From: CALOFP01 sp942492635
GTDB lineage: Bacteria > UBP6 > UBA1177 > CALOFP01
Assembly (NCBI GenBank): GCA_942492635.1
Contig: CALOFP010000004.1
Span: forward strand, 1 to 64,000
Length of the DNA: 64,000 nt
Direction: 5' to 3'
Of the stretch, positions 27,563 to 35,875 are shown piece after piece. The notes under the pieces were generated by a model. It did no database searches, was not told where the DNA came from, and was given only the letters and a program-made list of their open reading frames with translations. How positions within the stretch are numbered: the stretch's first letter is position 1; each line of letters opens with the position of its first letter. Made by a program: the position numbers and the translations under genes.

Positions 27563-27630
27563 TTACAGAGGACAGATGTTGGGATGGAGTTTGGAATAAC
27601 TTTTGAGATCAGGTAGAAGGAAATTTGATT
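27563..27630 (-). pseudogene. 3' remnant of a third tandem lipoprotein copy
   Basis: Read on the minus strand this piece encodes LPDLKSYSKLHPNICPL and a stop, matching the shared C terminus RDLKCYCKLHPEICPL of the two intact copies, with both conserved inner Cys changed to Ser. The next roughly 60 bp up to copy B also resemble the A/B spacer. Nothing upstream (27630-27696) continues the frame, so only the tail survives. Confidence 0.8.
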
Positions 27631-27696
27631 TTTGAAAAAGAGTTAATTTTTACTGCGGCAAAGGAAAATTGTCTTGAAACAGCCTTTCCAGCCCAA

Positions 27697-28425
27697 TCAT
27701 TTGCCCCGATCTTTGCCCTCTTTTCTTGTATTGATTCGCCTTGCAAGATCCCTTAAATAATCTTCCAGTAGAGCGATTATCTCTCTGTGCCCCTTCTGAT
27801 TTGCAACATCATAGGCTGTTTTCCCCTGGTTGTTGACAACTACCACGTTGGCTCCTCTTTCGATCAGAAATCGCGCCATTTCAACATGGTTGAAATCGGC
27901 AGCCTTGAACAAGGCCGTCTCCTGCCACACTTTGGAGCGTGAATTGATGTCCATCTTTTTTTCGTCGATCATATACTTCACCACATCGGTACAGCCGGAG
28001 ATTGCCGCATTCAAAAGAGCACTTTTCCCTACAGGATTACCCGATGCCGTTTCTATATCCATGTCGGCGCCCTTTTTGTCAAGATAACGCAACATCTTAA
28101 GATTACACTGCTTGGCAGCCACAACATATGGAGTGTAGTTCGTCCCTGGTTGAAGAGTGTTGACTGAGACTCCTTTTTCAAAAAGCTTTTTGGCTTCTTT
28201 TAAATTCTCTGCCGTCAGAAGAGCGAAAACAGGGCTTTCAACCTTGGGTGCATTCATCTTCTTTCCTTTCAGGGGAGGAAGGAGTTTTGGAAGCGCAACC
28301 AGTTTCTTGTTTACAATTTCTGTTTTTTTCACACTTTTTCCCTTGTTCTCAACCGTCTTCTTCTCTTTGCATCCTGAGGAAATCACAAGCAAAACAGAAC
28401 ACAAAGCTAACATGATTTTTTTCAT
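27697..28425 (-). CDS. Ankyrin-repeat lipoprotein
   Basis: 242 residues with a signal peptide and lipobox SSGC. From about residue 65 there are four ankyrin-type repeats (for example GTNYTPYVVAAKQCNLKMLRYLDKKG, split here as a helix-turn-helix unit, and GKTAYDVANQKGHREIIALL). A basic C-terminal tail ends the chain. Ankyrin domains bind proteins; the partner is unknown. A Shine-Dalgarno site is weak. It is separated from the flagellin-like gene by 66 bp. Confidence 0.85.
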   Translation of the reverse strand: MKKIMLALCSVLLVISSGCKEKKTVENKGKSVKKTEIVNKKLVALPKLLPPLKGKKMNAPKVESPVFALLTAENLKEAKKLFEKGVSVNTLQPGTNYTPYVVAAKQCNLKMLRYLDKKGADMDIETASGNPVGKSALLNAAISGCTDVVKYMIDEKKMDINSRSKVWQETALFKAADFNHVEMARFLIERGANVVVVNNQGKTAYDVANQKGHREIIALLEDYLRDLARRINTRKEGKDRGK

Positions 28426-28491
28426 AGCATTTTCATTTATTGTTAATACAAAGATAATGTTAATGAATTTTAATTCTTTTTCAAGGAAAGA

Positions 28492-29217
28492 TCAGGCAAA
28501 CAGGTCGAGAATCTGCCCCGTCATCTCATTCTGGGTCTTGAGAACGGACATGGCGGCTCCCAGCTGCATCTTGGCGGAGGTCATCTCCGTAATCTCCTTT
28601 GCCACATCCAGTCCTCGGATTGTGTTGTAGGCGTTGGCAGTCTGCAAAGAACTGTTCATGAGATTCGAGGATAGCTTCTCCGCGGCATTCATTGAAGCTC
28701 CGAGGCTAGCGCGGCCTGAGGAGAGAAGATCTATCGCATCCTTCGACGCGGTTATCGCCCCTCCGGCATCCCCGATAACGTTAACTCCGGCCAGCCCCAG
28801 ATTCTCACTGGTATATCCGGGAATGACCTGCTTTGAGTTGAATTCCGTACCCCCTGCAATTTCATCGATATTACCACGAAGTGAGTTAATCTCCTCCTGA
28901 ATTATTTCCCTATCCTGGGAAGTGAGAGTACCATTGGAGGCCTGTACGGAGAGCTCGTGAATTCTGTGGACATTCTCCTGAATTGATCCGAGAGCCGCTT
29001 CAGCGGTTGCATCACGATTCATCTCCATGGCAATGTTATTCTGCCGCATGTTACTTTCGATATACTGAGCTTTCATTCTCTCGGAAATTGCAAGACCTGC
29101 CGGATCGAAACGGGATTGGGGGATTCGATCCATTGTAGATACTCTCGAAAGGGAGTCACTCAAACGCTTCCACGCGCTGTTAATCGCGCTTACGCTTCCT
29201 ATGCTGTCTACGTACAT
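28492..29217 (-). CDS. Short flagellin-like protein
   Basis: 241 residues from ATG 29217, five bases after a GGAGG site; an in-frame GTG at 29223 is part of that site. The N-terminal half resembles the flagellin D0/D1 helix: RLSDSLSRV, then FDPAGLAISERMKAQ and QENVHRIHELSVQASNGTLTSQDR. The C-terminal half matches the flagellin C domain (TANAYNTIRGLDVAKEITEMTSAKM and an ILDLFA end). The variable D2/D3 region is almost absent. It is secreted by a flagellar-type export route if true flagellin; no flagellar genes are in this window. Confidence 0.85.
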   Translation of the reverse strand: MYVDSIGSVSAINSAWKRLSDSLSRVSTMDRIPQSRFDPAGLAISERMKAQYIESNMRQNNIAMEMNRDATAEAALGSIQENVHRIHELSVQASNGTLTSQDREIIQEEINSLRGNIDEIAGGTEFNSKQVIPGYTSENLGLAGVNVIGDAGGAITASKDAIDLLSSGRASLGASMNAAEKLSSNLMNSSLQTANAYNTIRGLDVAKEITEMTSAKMQLGAAMSVLKTQNEMTGQILDLFA

Positions 29218-29340
29218 CTGCACCTCCTTTTACTTTCAGTGATTATTCAATTCTAACAGATTTCGACAGCACAGAAAAGATAATATGCTGATTTTTTTAT
29301 CCTATTTTGACGACAAAACTTCTGCAAATATGAAATTTCT

Positions 29341-29886
29341 TCAGGAATAATCAAGAAAAAGGAGCGCATCATCTTGTGAGAAAAAGACAAAGCTCACACT
29401 CTTAATGTTCGATCTTGAAATCATTTCCTCAATGAAGCGATGAACTATTGATGATGCCCTCTCTCTAGGGAATCCGTACACTCCTGTCGAAATCGCAGGG
29501 TAGGCTAAACTTTCTATCCCAAGTTCTTCTGCAAGCGCCAACGTTTTCTCGTAGGCACTTTTTAGAAGGGCATCTTCATCATTTCCGCCTCCCCGCCAGA
29601 CCGGTCCGACAGTATGCAGAACGTAGCGGGCCAACATTCTTCCGGCTGTGGTTGAAACCGCCTCACCGGTCGGCAATCCATCTGGATAACGCTCTTTCCT
29701 TATTTTCCTGCACTCTTCAAGAATTTCTCCACCCCCGGCACGGTGAATTGCCCCGTCGACTCCCCCGCCTCCGAGAAGTGACGAATTTGCCGCATTGACT
29801 ACGGCATCCACGTCCATCACGGTTATATCGCCGACAACGACTCTGACCTCAACATCGCCCACCAAATATCGCTTCAATTCCTTCAT
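29341..29886 (-). CDS. Macrodomain protein (O-acetyl-ADP-ribose deacetylase-like)
   Basis: 181 residues, a single macrodomain. Hallmarks: DAVVNAANSSLLGGGGVDGAIHRAGG and, later, STGVYGFP. Members bind ADP-ribose and hydrolyse O-acetyl-ADP-ribose or remove mono-ADP-ribose from proteins. ATG 29886 has an AAGGAGG site. It lies alone between serS and the flagellin-like gene. Confidence 0.95.
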   Translation of the reverse strand: MKELKRYLVGDVEVRVVVGDITVMDVDAVVNAANSSLLGGGGVDGAIHRAGGGEILEECRKIRKERYPDGLPTGEAVSTTAGRMLARYVLHTVGPVWRGGGNDEDALLKSAYEKTLALAEELGIESLAYPAISTGVYGFPRERASSIVHRFIEEMISRSNIKSVSFVFFSQDDALLFLDYS

Positions 29887-30038
29887 GCCATCCTCCTTGA
29901 AATATTCCTACTCACATACGGTTTTTCAGAGAAATGATAGGTCCTGTGAACTTTTACATCAAGAATTTGAGCTGAAAATGAATCTTTAGCGAAAAAATGA
30001 TATATGTGACAATTCGAAAGATTTGAAATTCCTTTGAC

Positions 30039-31310
30039 TTACGGTCTGATAACCTCTTCTCCTCCCATGTAGGGACGAAGAACTTCGGGAATCTCTATTG
30101 TCCCGTCTTCCCTCTGGTAGTTTTCAAGAACAGCTACAAGTGTTCTACCGACAGCAAGTCCAGATCCGTTGAGTGTATGTACGAATTCGGGCTTCTTGGC
30201 ACCTTTTCTCTTGAACTTTATTCCGCCCCTGCGAGCCTGGAAATCGGTGCAGTTGGAACAGCTGGAGATCTCGCGATAGCGATTCTGTCCGGGAAGCCAG
30301 ACTTCGATGTCGTATGTCTTGGCTGCGCTGAAACCGATGTCGCCGGAGCAGAGCTGAACTACTCGGTAGTGAATCTTGAGCTTCTTGAGAATCTCCTCTG
30401 CATTTGCAATCAACTTTTCAAGCTCATCCATGCTCTCTTCTGGTCTTGTAAATTTGATAAGTTCGACTTTGTTGAACTGGTGCAGTCTGATAATTCCCTT
30501 TGTGTCCTTGCCGTAACTTCCGGCCTCACGTCTGAAGCAGGGAGTAAAGGCCATGTAGTACATGGGAAGCTTGCCTTCATCAACAATTTCATCTCGATGA
30601 AGATTTATGAGGCTCACCTCGGCAGTCGGGATGAGGAACATGTCGTCCGTTGTCTTGAATGCGTCGTCCTCAAACTTGGGAAGCTGCCCCGAAGCTGTCA
30701 TCGTTTCGCGGGAAACAAGAATCGGAGGAATAACTTCGCAGTAGCCCTCCTGCCCGTGTGTATCGAGCATGAAGTTGTAGAGAGCTCTTTCGAGACGTGC
30801 TACAGCGTTCCTGTATGCAACAAATCTCGATCCGCTGAGCTTTGTTCCCCTTTCGAAATCAAGTCCCTCTGCAATGTCAAAATGCTCTTTCGGCTCAAAC
30901 CCGAACTCAGGTTTTTCACCCCAGGTTCTCAGCTCAACATTTTCGCTCTCATCCTTTCCGGCCGGAGTATCTTCGCTTATGAGATTGGGTATAAGCATGA
31001 GAATTTCACTCAGTTCGTCCTCGACCTTTTTAACATCCGGTCCGAACGCCTTGACCTTGTCGGAAAGAGTCTTTAGCTCCTCCTTGATCGCAGCCTTCTC
31101 CTCTTGCGTCCCGTTTTTCATAACAACCGGCATCTCTTTCGAACGTTTGTTCTGAAGGGCGCGAATATTTTCAGATTCGGCAACAAGCTTTCTTCGACTT
31201 TCATTGAGTTCAACCGCGCGCTCAATAAGGGCAACATCTGTAAACCCCTGTTTCTCAAGATTTGCAGTAACCGTCTCCCTGTTTTCAAGAAGCTGTTTTA
31301 TATCGAACAT
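30039..31310 (-). CDS. serS: Serine--tRNA ligase
   Basis: 423 residues. An N-terminal tRNA-binding coiled coil (about 25-110) is followed by the class II catalytic core with motif 2 CFRREAGSYG and motif 3 GSGLAVGRTLVAVLENY. It charges tRNA-Ser, and tRNA-Sec if one exists. GAGG precedes the ATG at 31310. It is monocistronic as far as seen; the 225-bp gap upstream is divergent with the gene at 31536. Confidence 0.98.
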   Translation of the reverse strand: MFDIKQLLENRETVTANLEKQGFTDVALIERAVELNESRRKLVAESENIRALQNKRSKEMPVVMKNGTQEEKAAIKEELKTLSDKVKAFGPDVKKVEDELSEILMLIPNLISEDTPAGKDESENVELRTWGEKPEFGFEPKEHFDIAEGLDFERGTKLSGSRFVAYRNAVARLERALYNFMLDTHGQEGYCEVIPPILVSRETMTASGQLPKFEDDAFKTTDDMFLIPTAEVSLINLHRDEIVDEGKLPMYYMAFTPCFRREAGSYGKDTKGIIRLHQFNKVELIKFTRPEESMDELEKLIANAEEILKKLKIHYRVVQLCSGDIGFSAAKTYDIEVWLPGQNRYREISSCSNCTDFQARRGGIKFKRKGAKKPEFVHTLNGSGLAVGRTLVAVLENYQREDGTIEIPEVLRPYMGGEEVIRP

Positions 31311-31472
31311 GACAACCTCGTTTCAAAGTTAAAAATAGCTGATTAATCATAGATAGAACGGTATTTATTGCAAGTTTTTATCCTTCCGAACGGTTTACAT
31401 TCAAGCACTCAGGAGAGGATGAGAAGAGAGTGACGCCAACTCGTTTTAAAAACATATCGTATTTTTTATCGC

Positions 31473-31501
31473 TGGACATCTTGACGATTTCCTCCTACAA
31501 T
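31473..31501 (+). promoter_or_regulatory. Sigma-70-like promoter for the gene at 31536
   Basis: TGGACA (31473-31478), a 17-bp spacer and TACAAT (31496-31501) predict a start near 31508, about 28 nt before the ATG at 31536. Confidence 0.5.
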
Positions 31502-31535
31502 GAAAAAAGATTATCCTTAACAGGCGGAGGTAAAA

Positions 31536-32489
31536 ATGATAATAAAAAAGCTTTTCACCGCAATCATCCTGCTTCTTTCCCTTCCCATTGTTTGTCATGC
31601 CGAAGAAAAACCTGTCGGATGGGACCCGTTTCTCGACATCGCTGCCAACTTCAGTCTCATGGATTCGAGAAATGTCATCAGTAAGCAGGAGGGTACCACA
31701 ATCAACATCGGATTTAATATCAAGGGAAAAATGGATTACAGAAAAGGGCCTTCAGAATGGCTAAACTCCCTTGAAATCATTGGTGGATTCACAAGAACCC
31801 CGGCACTTGAGGAGTTTGTAAAGGGTGACGATCTCCTGAAACTGGAATCTCTGTATCTCTACTCCATCGGAAAAACTTGGGGTGCATTTGCTCAGGGTGT
31901 GCTCAAAACATCCATTTTCGAAGGAAATGAGATTACACCGGATTTAAAAATCTACATCCGATCGGATGAGGCATCTCCGGAAACTACCGACAAGCTGAAG
32001 CTTACCGATCCATTCCAGCCCCTAATCCTCGAAGAGGCTGCCGGTCTTTTCTACAGACCCTGGAACAAAAAGGAGTTGACAGCCGAGTTTATGATCGGAC
32101 CTGCCGGAAACCAGGTGATAGCCGATGGGCAGTATGTAATCGACGACAACGGGAACACACCCGATGTCATAGAAGTAAGAGAACTTAAAAACTACGCTCA
32201 GTTCGGCGGAAAAGCTGCAGCAAGGCTCAACGGGGAAATTCAACTGAAAAGCCAGATCACCTATTCCGTTCTTGCTGAAGCGATGATGCCCTTCGTTTAC
32301 GATGACGATGAAAACCGTGATCCTCCCGAACTCACCAACTACAACTTTGCGGCATCGCTCTCTACAAAACTAACCGATTGGCTATCAGTAAACTATGAAT
32401 TCAAGGCTCTCAAGCAGCCTCAACTGATTGACGAATGGCAGGTATCAAACAATTTGATGATCTCTCTCCACTACATTTTCGTTGATTAG
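31536..32489 (+). CDS. Exported beta-rich, outer-membrane-type protein (DUF3078-like)
   Basis: 317 residues with a signal peptide ending CHAEE and a strong GGAGG site. The mature part has alternating beta strands (LDIAANFSLMDSRN, NIGFNIKGKMDYRKG, SVNYEFKALKQP) and ends in LHYIFVD, a final aromatic-rich strand typical of beta-barrels. It resembles DUF3078-type outer-membrane proteins, but the family link is from general pattern only. It is a lone gene convergent with mtaB. Confidence 0.65.
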   Translation: MIIKKLFTAIILLLSLPIVCHAEEKPVGWDPFLDIAANFSLMDSRNVISKQEGTTINIGFNIKGKMDYRKGPSEWLNSLEIIGGFTRTPALEEFVKGDDLLKLESLYLYSIGKTWGAFAQGVLKTSIFEGNEITPDLKIYIRSDEASPETTDKLKLTDPFQPLILEEAAGLFYRPWNKKELTAEFMIGPAGNQVIADGQYVIDDNGNTPDVIEVRELKNYAQFGGKAAARLNGEIQLKSQITYSVLAEAMMPFVYDDDENRDPPELTNYNFAASLSTKLTDWLSVNYEFKALKQPQLIDEWQVSNNLMISLHYIFVD

Positions 32490-32584
32490 ATTTTCTGGTC
32501 TGAAAATAATTTCTCTCTTTTTAAAAACTGTGAAGGGGTAAATTTCGACAGGTGTATTCTTTTCCTGATTTTGATTTTATCAGA

Positions 32585-33802
32585 TCAGAGCGGAACAGCT
32601 ATGAGTTCTGTTCCGTCCCTTTCGATTCTGACTGATTTCACATCCTTCACTTCGCCCTCGCCCGAATATGTAACGTCGAGATAGTTGGATGTGGTTCCGC
32701 GAAAACGTCCGTCCGAAAGACGCTCCTCAAGAATCATTTCTGTTTCGGTACCCAAAACAGAAAGGAGGTAACTCTCCTTCTTTTTTTTGAAGAGCTCCCG
32801 AAGTCTCGCCGCCCTCTCTTTCTGAACGGAGGGATCAACTCCGGTTTTGCGGTGAGAATCCCATGCCGGAGTTCCCTCTCTCGGTGAAAATGGAAAAACG
32901 TGACCGTAGGCAAAGGGAATACTTTTCACGAATTCGAAAGTTTCCTCGAACTCCTCATCCGTTTCTCCCGGGAAACCGACGATGACATCAGTTCCGATAG
33001 CAGGAGGGTTCGAATAGGCCTTGAAAATCTTTTCAACGAAATCGAGATACTCGGAAGTTTTATAAGGTCTTCCCATCCTCTCGAGAACTGTGTCGCTTCC
33101 ACTCTGGAGAGGAATGTGCCAATGGGGAAGAAGTTTTCCCTCTTCTGCAATTTTGACAAGCGACTCGTCAATTTCGATGGGTTCAATCGATCCGAGGCGA
33201 ACTCGGGTAATCTTATCGGCCGCAAGAGAAACTACATCTGCAAGTCTTACCCTGTATCCCTCTTCCGCTCCATACTTTCCGAGATGAATTCCGGTGAGGA
33301 CAACCTCATGAAAACCATCCATCACCATCTCGTCAAGGAGTTCGGAAATTTCCTTCAGGGAGGTGCTTTTTATTATTCCTCCGCGCATATGGGGAATTAT
33401 GCAGTAGGTACAAAACTGGTCGCAACCGTCCTGCACCTTTATAAACGGTCTAGCTCTATGAAAATCGGCACGATAGATCAGCTCACGCTCAAAAAGAGCC
33501 GCGACTTCCTGCATGTTACGTACTAGAACGATGTTTTCACTCTTTTCGAGGTGAGGATCGTCCTTGCGAGCATAGCAACCGGTTATGACAACCTTGCCTC
33601 TTCTTGAGAAACGGCGGGCCATGTTTCGCACCTGGGAGTCAGTGGCAGCAGTTACCGTACAGCCGTTGATAACATAGTAATCGGCATCATCAGAAGGATC
33701 TACTATCTCAATATTCTCAAGGGAACGCTTCAGCTGTTCACTCTCAAAAAGGTTTACCTTACAGCCGAAAGTGTATACCGCGACCCGGAGCTTACTTTCC
33801 AT
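32585..33802 (-). CDS. mtaB: tRNA t6A37 methylthiotransferase MtaB
   Basis: 405 residues. The UPF0004 domain has Cys in TFGCKVN, INGCTV and ITGCYA (ligands of one 4Fe-4S cluster), then a radical-SAM domain with CDQFCTYC, and a C-terminal TRAM domain. It converts t6A37 to ms2t6A37 in tRNAs reading ANN codons. Its ATG overlaps the iscU end by 11 bp, which places an Fe-S enzyme directly behind the Fe-S scaffold. Confidence 0.95.
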   Translation of the reverse strand: MESKLRVAVYTFGCKVNLFESEQLKRSLENIEIVDPSDDADYYVINGCTVTAATDSQVRNMARRFSRRGKVVITGCYARKDDPHLEKSENIVLVRNMQEVAALFERELIYRADFHRARPFIKVQDGCDQFCTYCIIPHMRGGIIKSTSLKEISELLDEMVMDGFHEVVLTGIHLGKYGAEEGYRVRLADVVSLAADKITRVRLGSIEPIEIDESLVKIAEEGKLLPHWHIPLQSGSDTVLERMGRPYKTSEYLDFVEKIFKAYSNPPAIGTDVIVGFPGETDEEFEETFEFVKSIPFAYGHVFPFSPREGTPAWDSHRKTGVDPSVQKERAARLRELFKKKKESYLLSVLGTETEMILEERLSDGRFRGTTSNYLDVTYSGEGEVKDVKSVRIERDGTELIAVPL

Positions 33803-34184
33803 GCTGCTCCATGTACTCCTCTATTGCCTTGCGAAGGGCGTCTGTTGCGAGGTTTGAGCAGTGCATTTTCGTGGGAGGAAGTCCTCCGAGCTCTTCCGCC
33901 ACCTGGTCGCGGGTAATCTGGAGAGCCTCCTCAAGAGTTTTTCCGATAACCATCTCCGTAGTCATGGAACTGGTGGCGATGGCCGCTCCGCAGCCGAATG
34001 TCTGGAACTTCACATCCCTTATGATCCCTTCTTCCACCTTCAGGTAGAGTTTTATGATATCTCCGCAGGCCGCATTTCCCACTTCGCCCACAGCATCGGC
34101 ATCCTCAATCTTTCCAACGTTCCTAGGGTTCATGAAGTGATCAATCACCTTTTCGGAATAATCGGTTGCACCCTTGTTTACCAT
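33792..34184 (-). CDS. iscU: Iron-sulfur cluster scaffold protein IscU
   Basis: 130 residues from ATG 34184, which has an AAGGAG site; an in-frame ATG at 34205 is less well placed. The three scaffold cysteines are visible (AACGD with the Asp, FGCGAAIATSS and KMHCS). It assembles Fe-S clusters with the desulfurase encoded directly upstream. The spacing between iscS stop and iscU start is about 1 bp. Confidence 0.95.
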   Translation of the reverse strand: MVNKGATDYSEKVIDHFMNPRNVGKIEDADAVGEVGNAACGDIIKLYLKVEEGIIRDVKFQTFGCGAAIATSSMTTEMVIGKTLEEALQITRDQVAEELGGLPPTKMHCSNLATDALRKAIEEYMEQHGK

Positions 34185-34185
34185 T

Positions 34186-35376
34186 TTATTCTCCTTTGTT
34201 TTCACTGATAAATCTGTCGTAAAGAGGCGAAAAGCTTCTCAGCTGCTGAACAAATTCTTTCAACTTGTCGACAGTGAAGTCTATCTCCTCCTTCGTTGTC
34301 TTTTTTCCGAGAGAGAAGCGTATGCTGGAGTGAGCCTCCTCCTCGTCGATTCCGAGAGCCGCAACAACGTGGCTCGGTTCAAGACTTCCGGAAGAACAGG
34401 CCGATCCCGTCGATACGGAAATTCCGCTGTAATCCAACTTGAGTAGTATTCCCTCACCTTCGATAAATCTGAAGCTGATATTTGAAGTTGCGTATATTCT
34501 GTTTTTTGGATCCCCCAGAATCTTTGCATAGGGAATTTCTGCGAGCACCCTGCTCTCGAAGTAGTCGCGTAGCGTCCCTATTCTTACTGCGTCATCCTCC
34601 ATCTCCTCCATAGCGAGCCTGAGCGCCTCTCCCATGGCAACGATTCCGATTATGTTCTCGGTTCCGCTTCTTCTGTTTTTCTCCTGGTGTCCTCCGGTCA
34701 GAAGGGGCTCAAGTCTCTTTCCCTTTTTCATATAGAGAGCACCGGCACCCTTGAGGGCGTAAAATTTATGTCCGGAAAGCGTAAGGAAATCAACATCAAG
34801 ATCCTTAACATCAACCGGCATCTTTCCAACCGCCTGAACCGCGTCCGTGTGCACGAGAACGCCGTGATTCCTGGCAATCTCGGTAATTTTCTTAATCGGG
34901 TAGATGTTTCCGATCTCGTTGTTGACCGTCATTACGGAAACAAGACCGGTGTTGGACCTGAATGCAGCCTCAAGCTCTGCGAGATCTAATCGTCCGTATT
35001 CATCTACGCCTAAAACGGTAACTTCGAAGCCGTTTTTCTCAAGGTATTTCACCGTGGAGAGAACGGCAGGATGTTCAACCGCTGTGGTAATTATGTGGTT
35101 TTTCTCTCTCTTTTCCTTGTAATTCAACCAATACCCACGAAGGACGGCATTGTTTCCCTCGGTGGCACAGGAGTTGAAAACAATCTCTTCAGGAGAGGCG
35201 TTTATAACTTCGGCAACGTAAGTTCTCGCGTTCTCAAGCTCCGATTTTACTGTCCGGCCCTCAATATGGCGGCTGGACGGATTACCGAATTTTTCCTCCA
35301 GGAAGGGAATCACCGCATCACGGACCTCCCTCCTTACAGGTGTCGTCGCATTATGATCGAGATAAATCCTCTTCAT
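34186..35376 (-). CDS. iscS: Cysteine desulfurase (NifS/IscS)
   Basis: 396 residues from ATG 35376 (AGGAGA site); the longer frame begins inside the Rrf2 gene. Fold-type I PLP enzyme with DHNATTP at the N terminus, HTDAVQ, the PLP lysine in SGHKFYALKG near 204 and the catalytic cysteine in STGSACSSGS near 323. It supplies persulfide sulfur to IscU. The gene overlaps the preceding Rrf2 regulator by 26 bp. Confidence 0.97.
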   Translation of the reverse strand: MKRIYLDHNATTPVRREVRDAVIPFLEEKFGNPSSRHIEGRTVKSELENARTYVAEVINASPEEIVFNSCATEGNNAVLRGYWLNYKEKREKNHIITTAVEHPAVLSTVKYLEKNGFEVTVLGVDEYGRLDLAELEAAFRSNTGLVSVMTVNNEIGNIYPIKKITEIARNHGVLVHTDAVQAVGKMPVDVKDLDVDFLTLSGHKFYALKGAGALYMKKGKRLEPLLTGGHQEKNRRSGTENIIGIVAMGEALRLAMEEMEDDAVRIGTLRDYFESRVLAEIPYAKILGDPKNRIYATSNISFRFIEGEGILLKLDYSGISVSTGSACSSGSLEPSHVVAALGIDEEEAHSSIRFSLGKKTTKEEIDFTVDKLKEFVQQLRSFSPLYDRFISENKGE

Positions 35377-35800
35377 CCCTTTCTCCTGTACTCTTTTTAA
35401 CAAGTTCTATTATTTTTATGGAATCAAGGTACTCCTTGAATCTACTGTCTATCTTGTCCCAGAAACTCCTGGATGAACAGTTCACACAGCCGGCGTTCTG
35501 TCTTTCGTTTTTGTCGCAGTCGCTCTCCTCGTCAAGCTCTCCGACAGCCACAAGGACATCGAGAAGGGAAAGTTCTTCAGGAGCCATGTTCACAAGGTAT
35601 CCTCCTCCGGGCCCCTTGACACTCCTGACGATGCCTCCTCTGCGAAGTTTGTTGAAAAGCTGTTCGATGTAGTAGAGTGGAAGTTTTTCCGTCTCAGCAA
35701 CAAGAGAGAGCTTTACCGGCTTCCCTTCAAGAGTTTCCTGAATCACAAGCAGGGCCACCAGCGCCCTGACCGAATACCGTCCTTTTCTCGAAACAAGCAT
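35351..35800 (-). CDS. iscR: Rrf2/IscR-type Fe-S-sensing transcriptional regulator
   Basis: 149 residues. The Rrf2 winged helix (YSVRALVALL, then YYIEQLFNKLRRGGIVRSVKGPGGGY) precedes a cysteine triplet C-x9-C-x2-C, the usual position of [2Fe-2S] ligands. E. coli IscR has C-x5-C-x5-C, so spacing differs. It heads the Fe-S operon (iscR-iscS-iscU-mtaB) and probably autoregulates it via the TTGACAAA/TTTGTCAA repeat at 35812-35857. Confidence 0.92.
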   Translation of the reverse strand: MLVSRKGRYSVRALVALLVIQETLEGKPVKLSLVAETEKLPLYYIEQLFNKLRRGGIVRSVKGPGGGYLVNMAPEELSLLDVLVAVGELDEESDCDKNERQNAGCVNCSSRSFWDKIDSRFKEYLDSIKIIELVKKSTGERDEEDLSRS

Positions 35801-35811
35801 CGTTCACCCAA

Positions 35812-35857
35812 TTGACAAATCCATCAAAGAGTATAATTATCCTACTATTTTTGTCAA
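35812..35857 (-). promoter_or_regulatory. Promoter of the iscRSU operon with inverted repeat
   Basis: Minus strand: TTGACA (35857-35852), 16-bp spacer, TATACT (35835-35830). The -35 half is part of a perfect 8-bp inverted repeat, TTGACAAA at 35812-35819 and TTTGTCAA at 35850-35857 on the plus strand, bracketing the -10. This resembles an operator; binding by the Rrf2 protein is inferred. Confidence 0.55.
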
Positions 35858-35875
35858 CCATTGTCTTAAAGAGTG

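Noticed and set aside
35806..35840. Plus-strand promoter-like TTGACA...TAATTA beside iscR
   Set aside because: It would read into the kinase gene antisense; more likely an arm of the operator.
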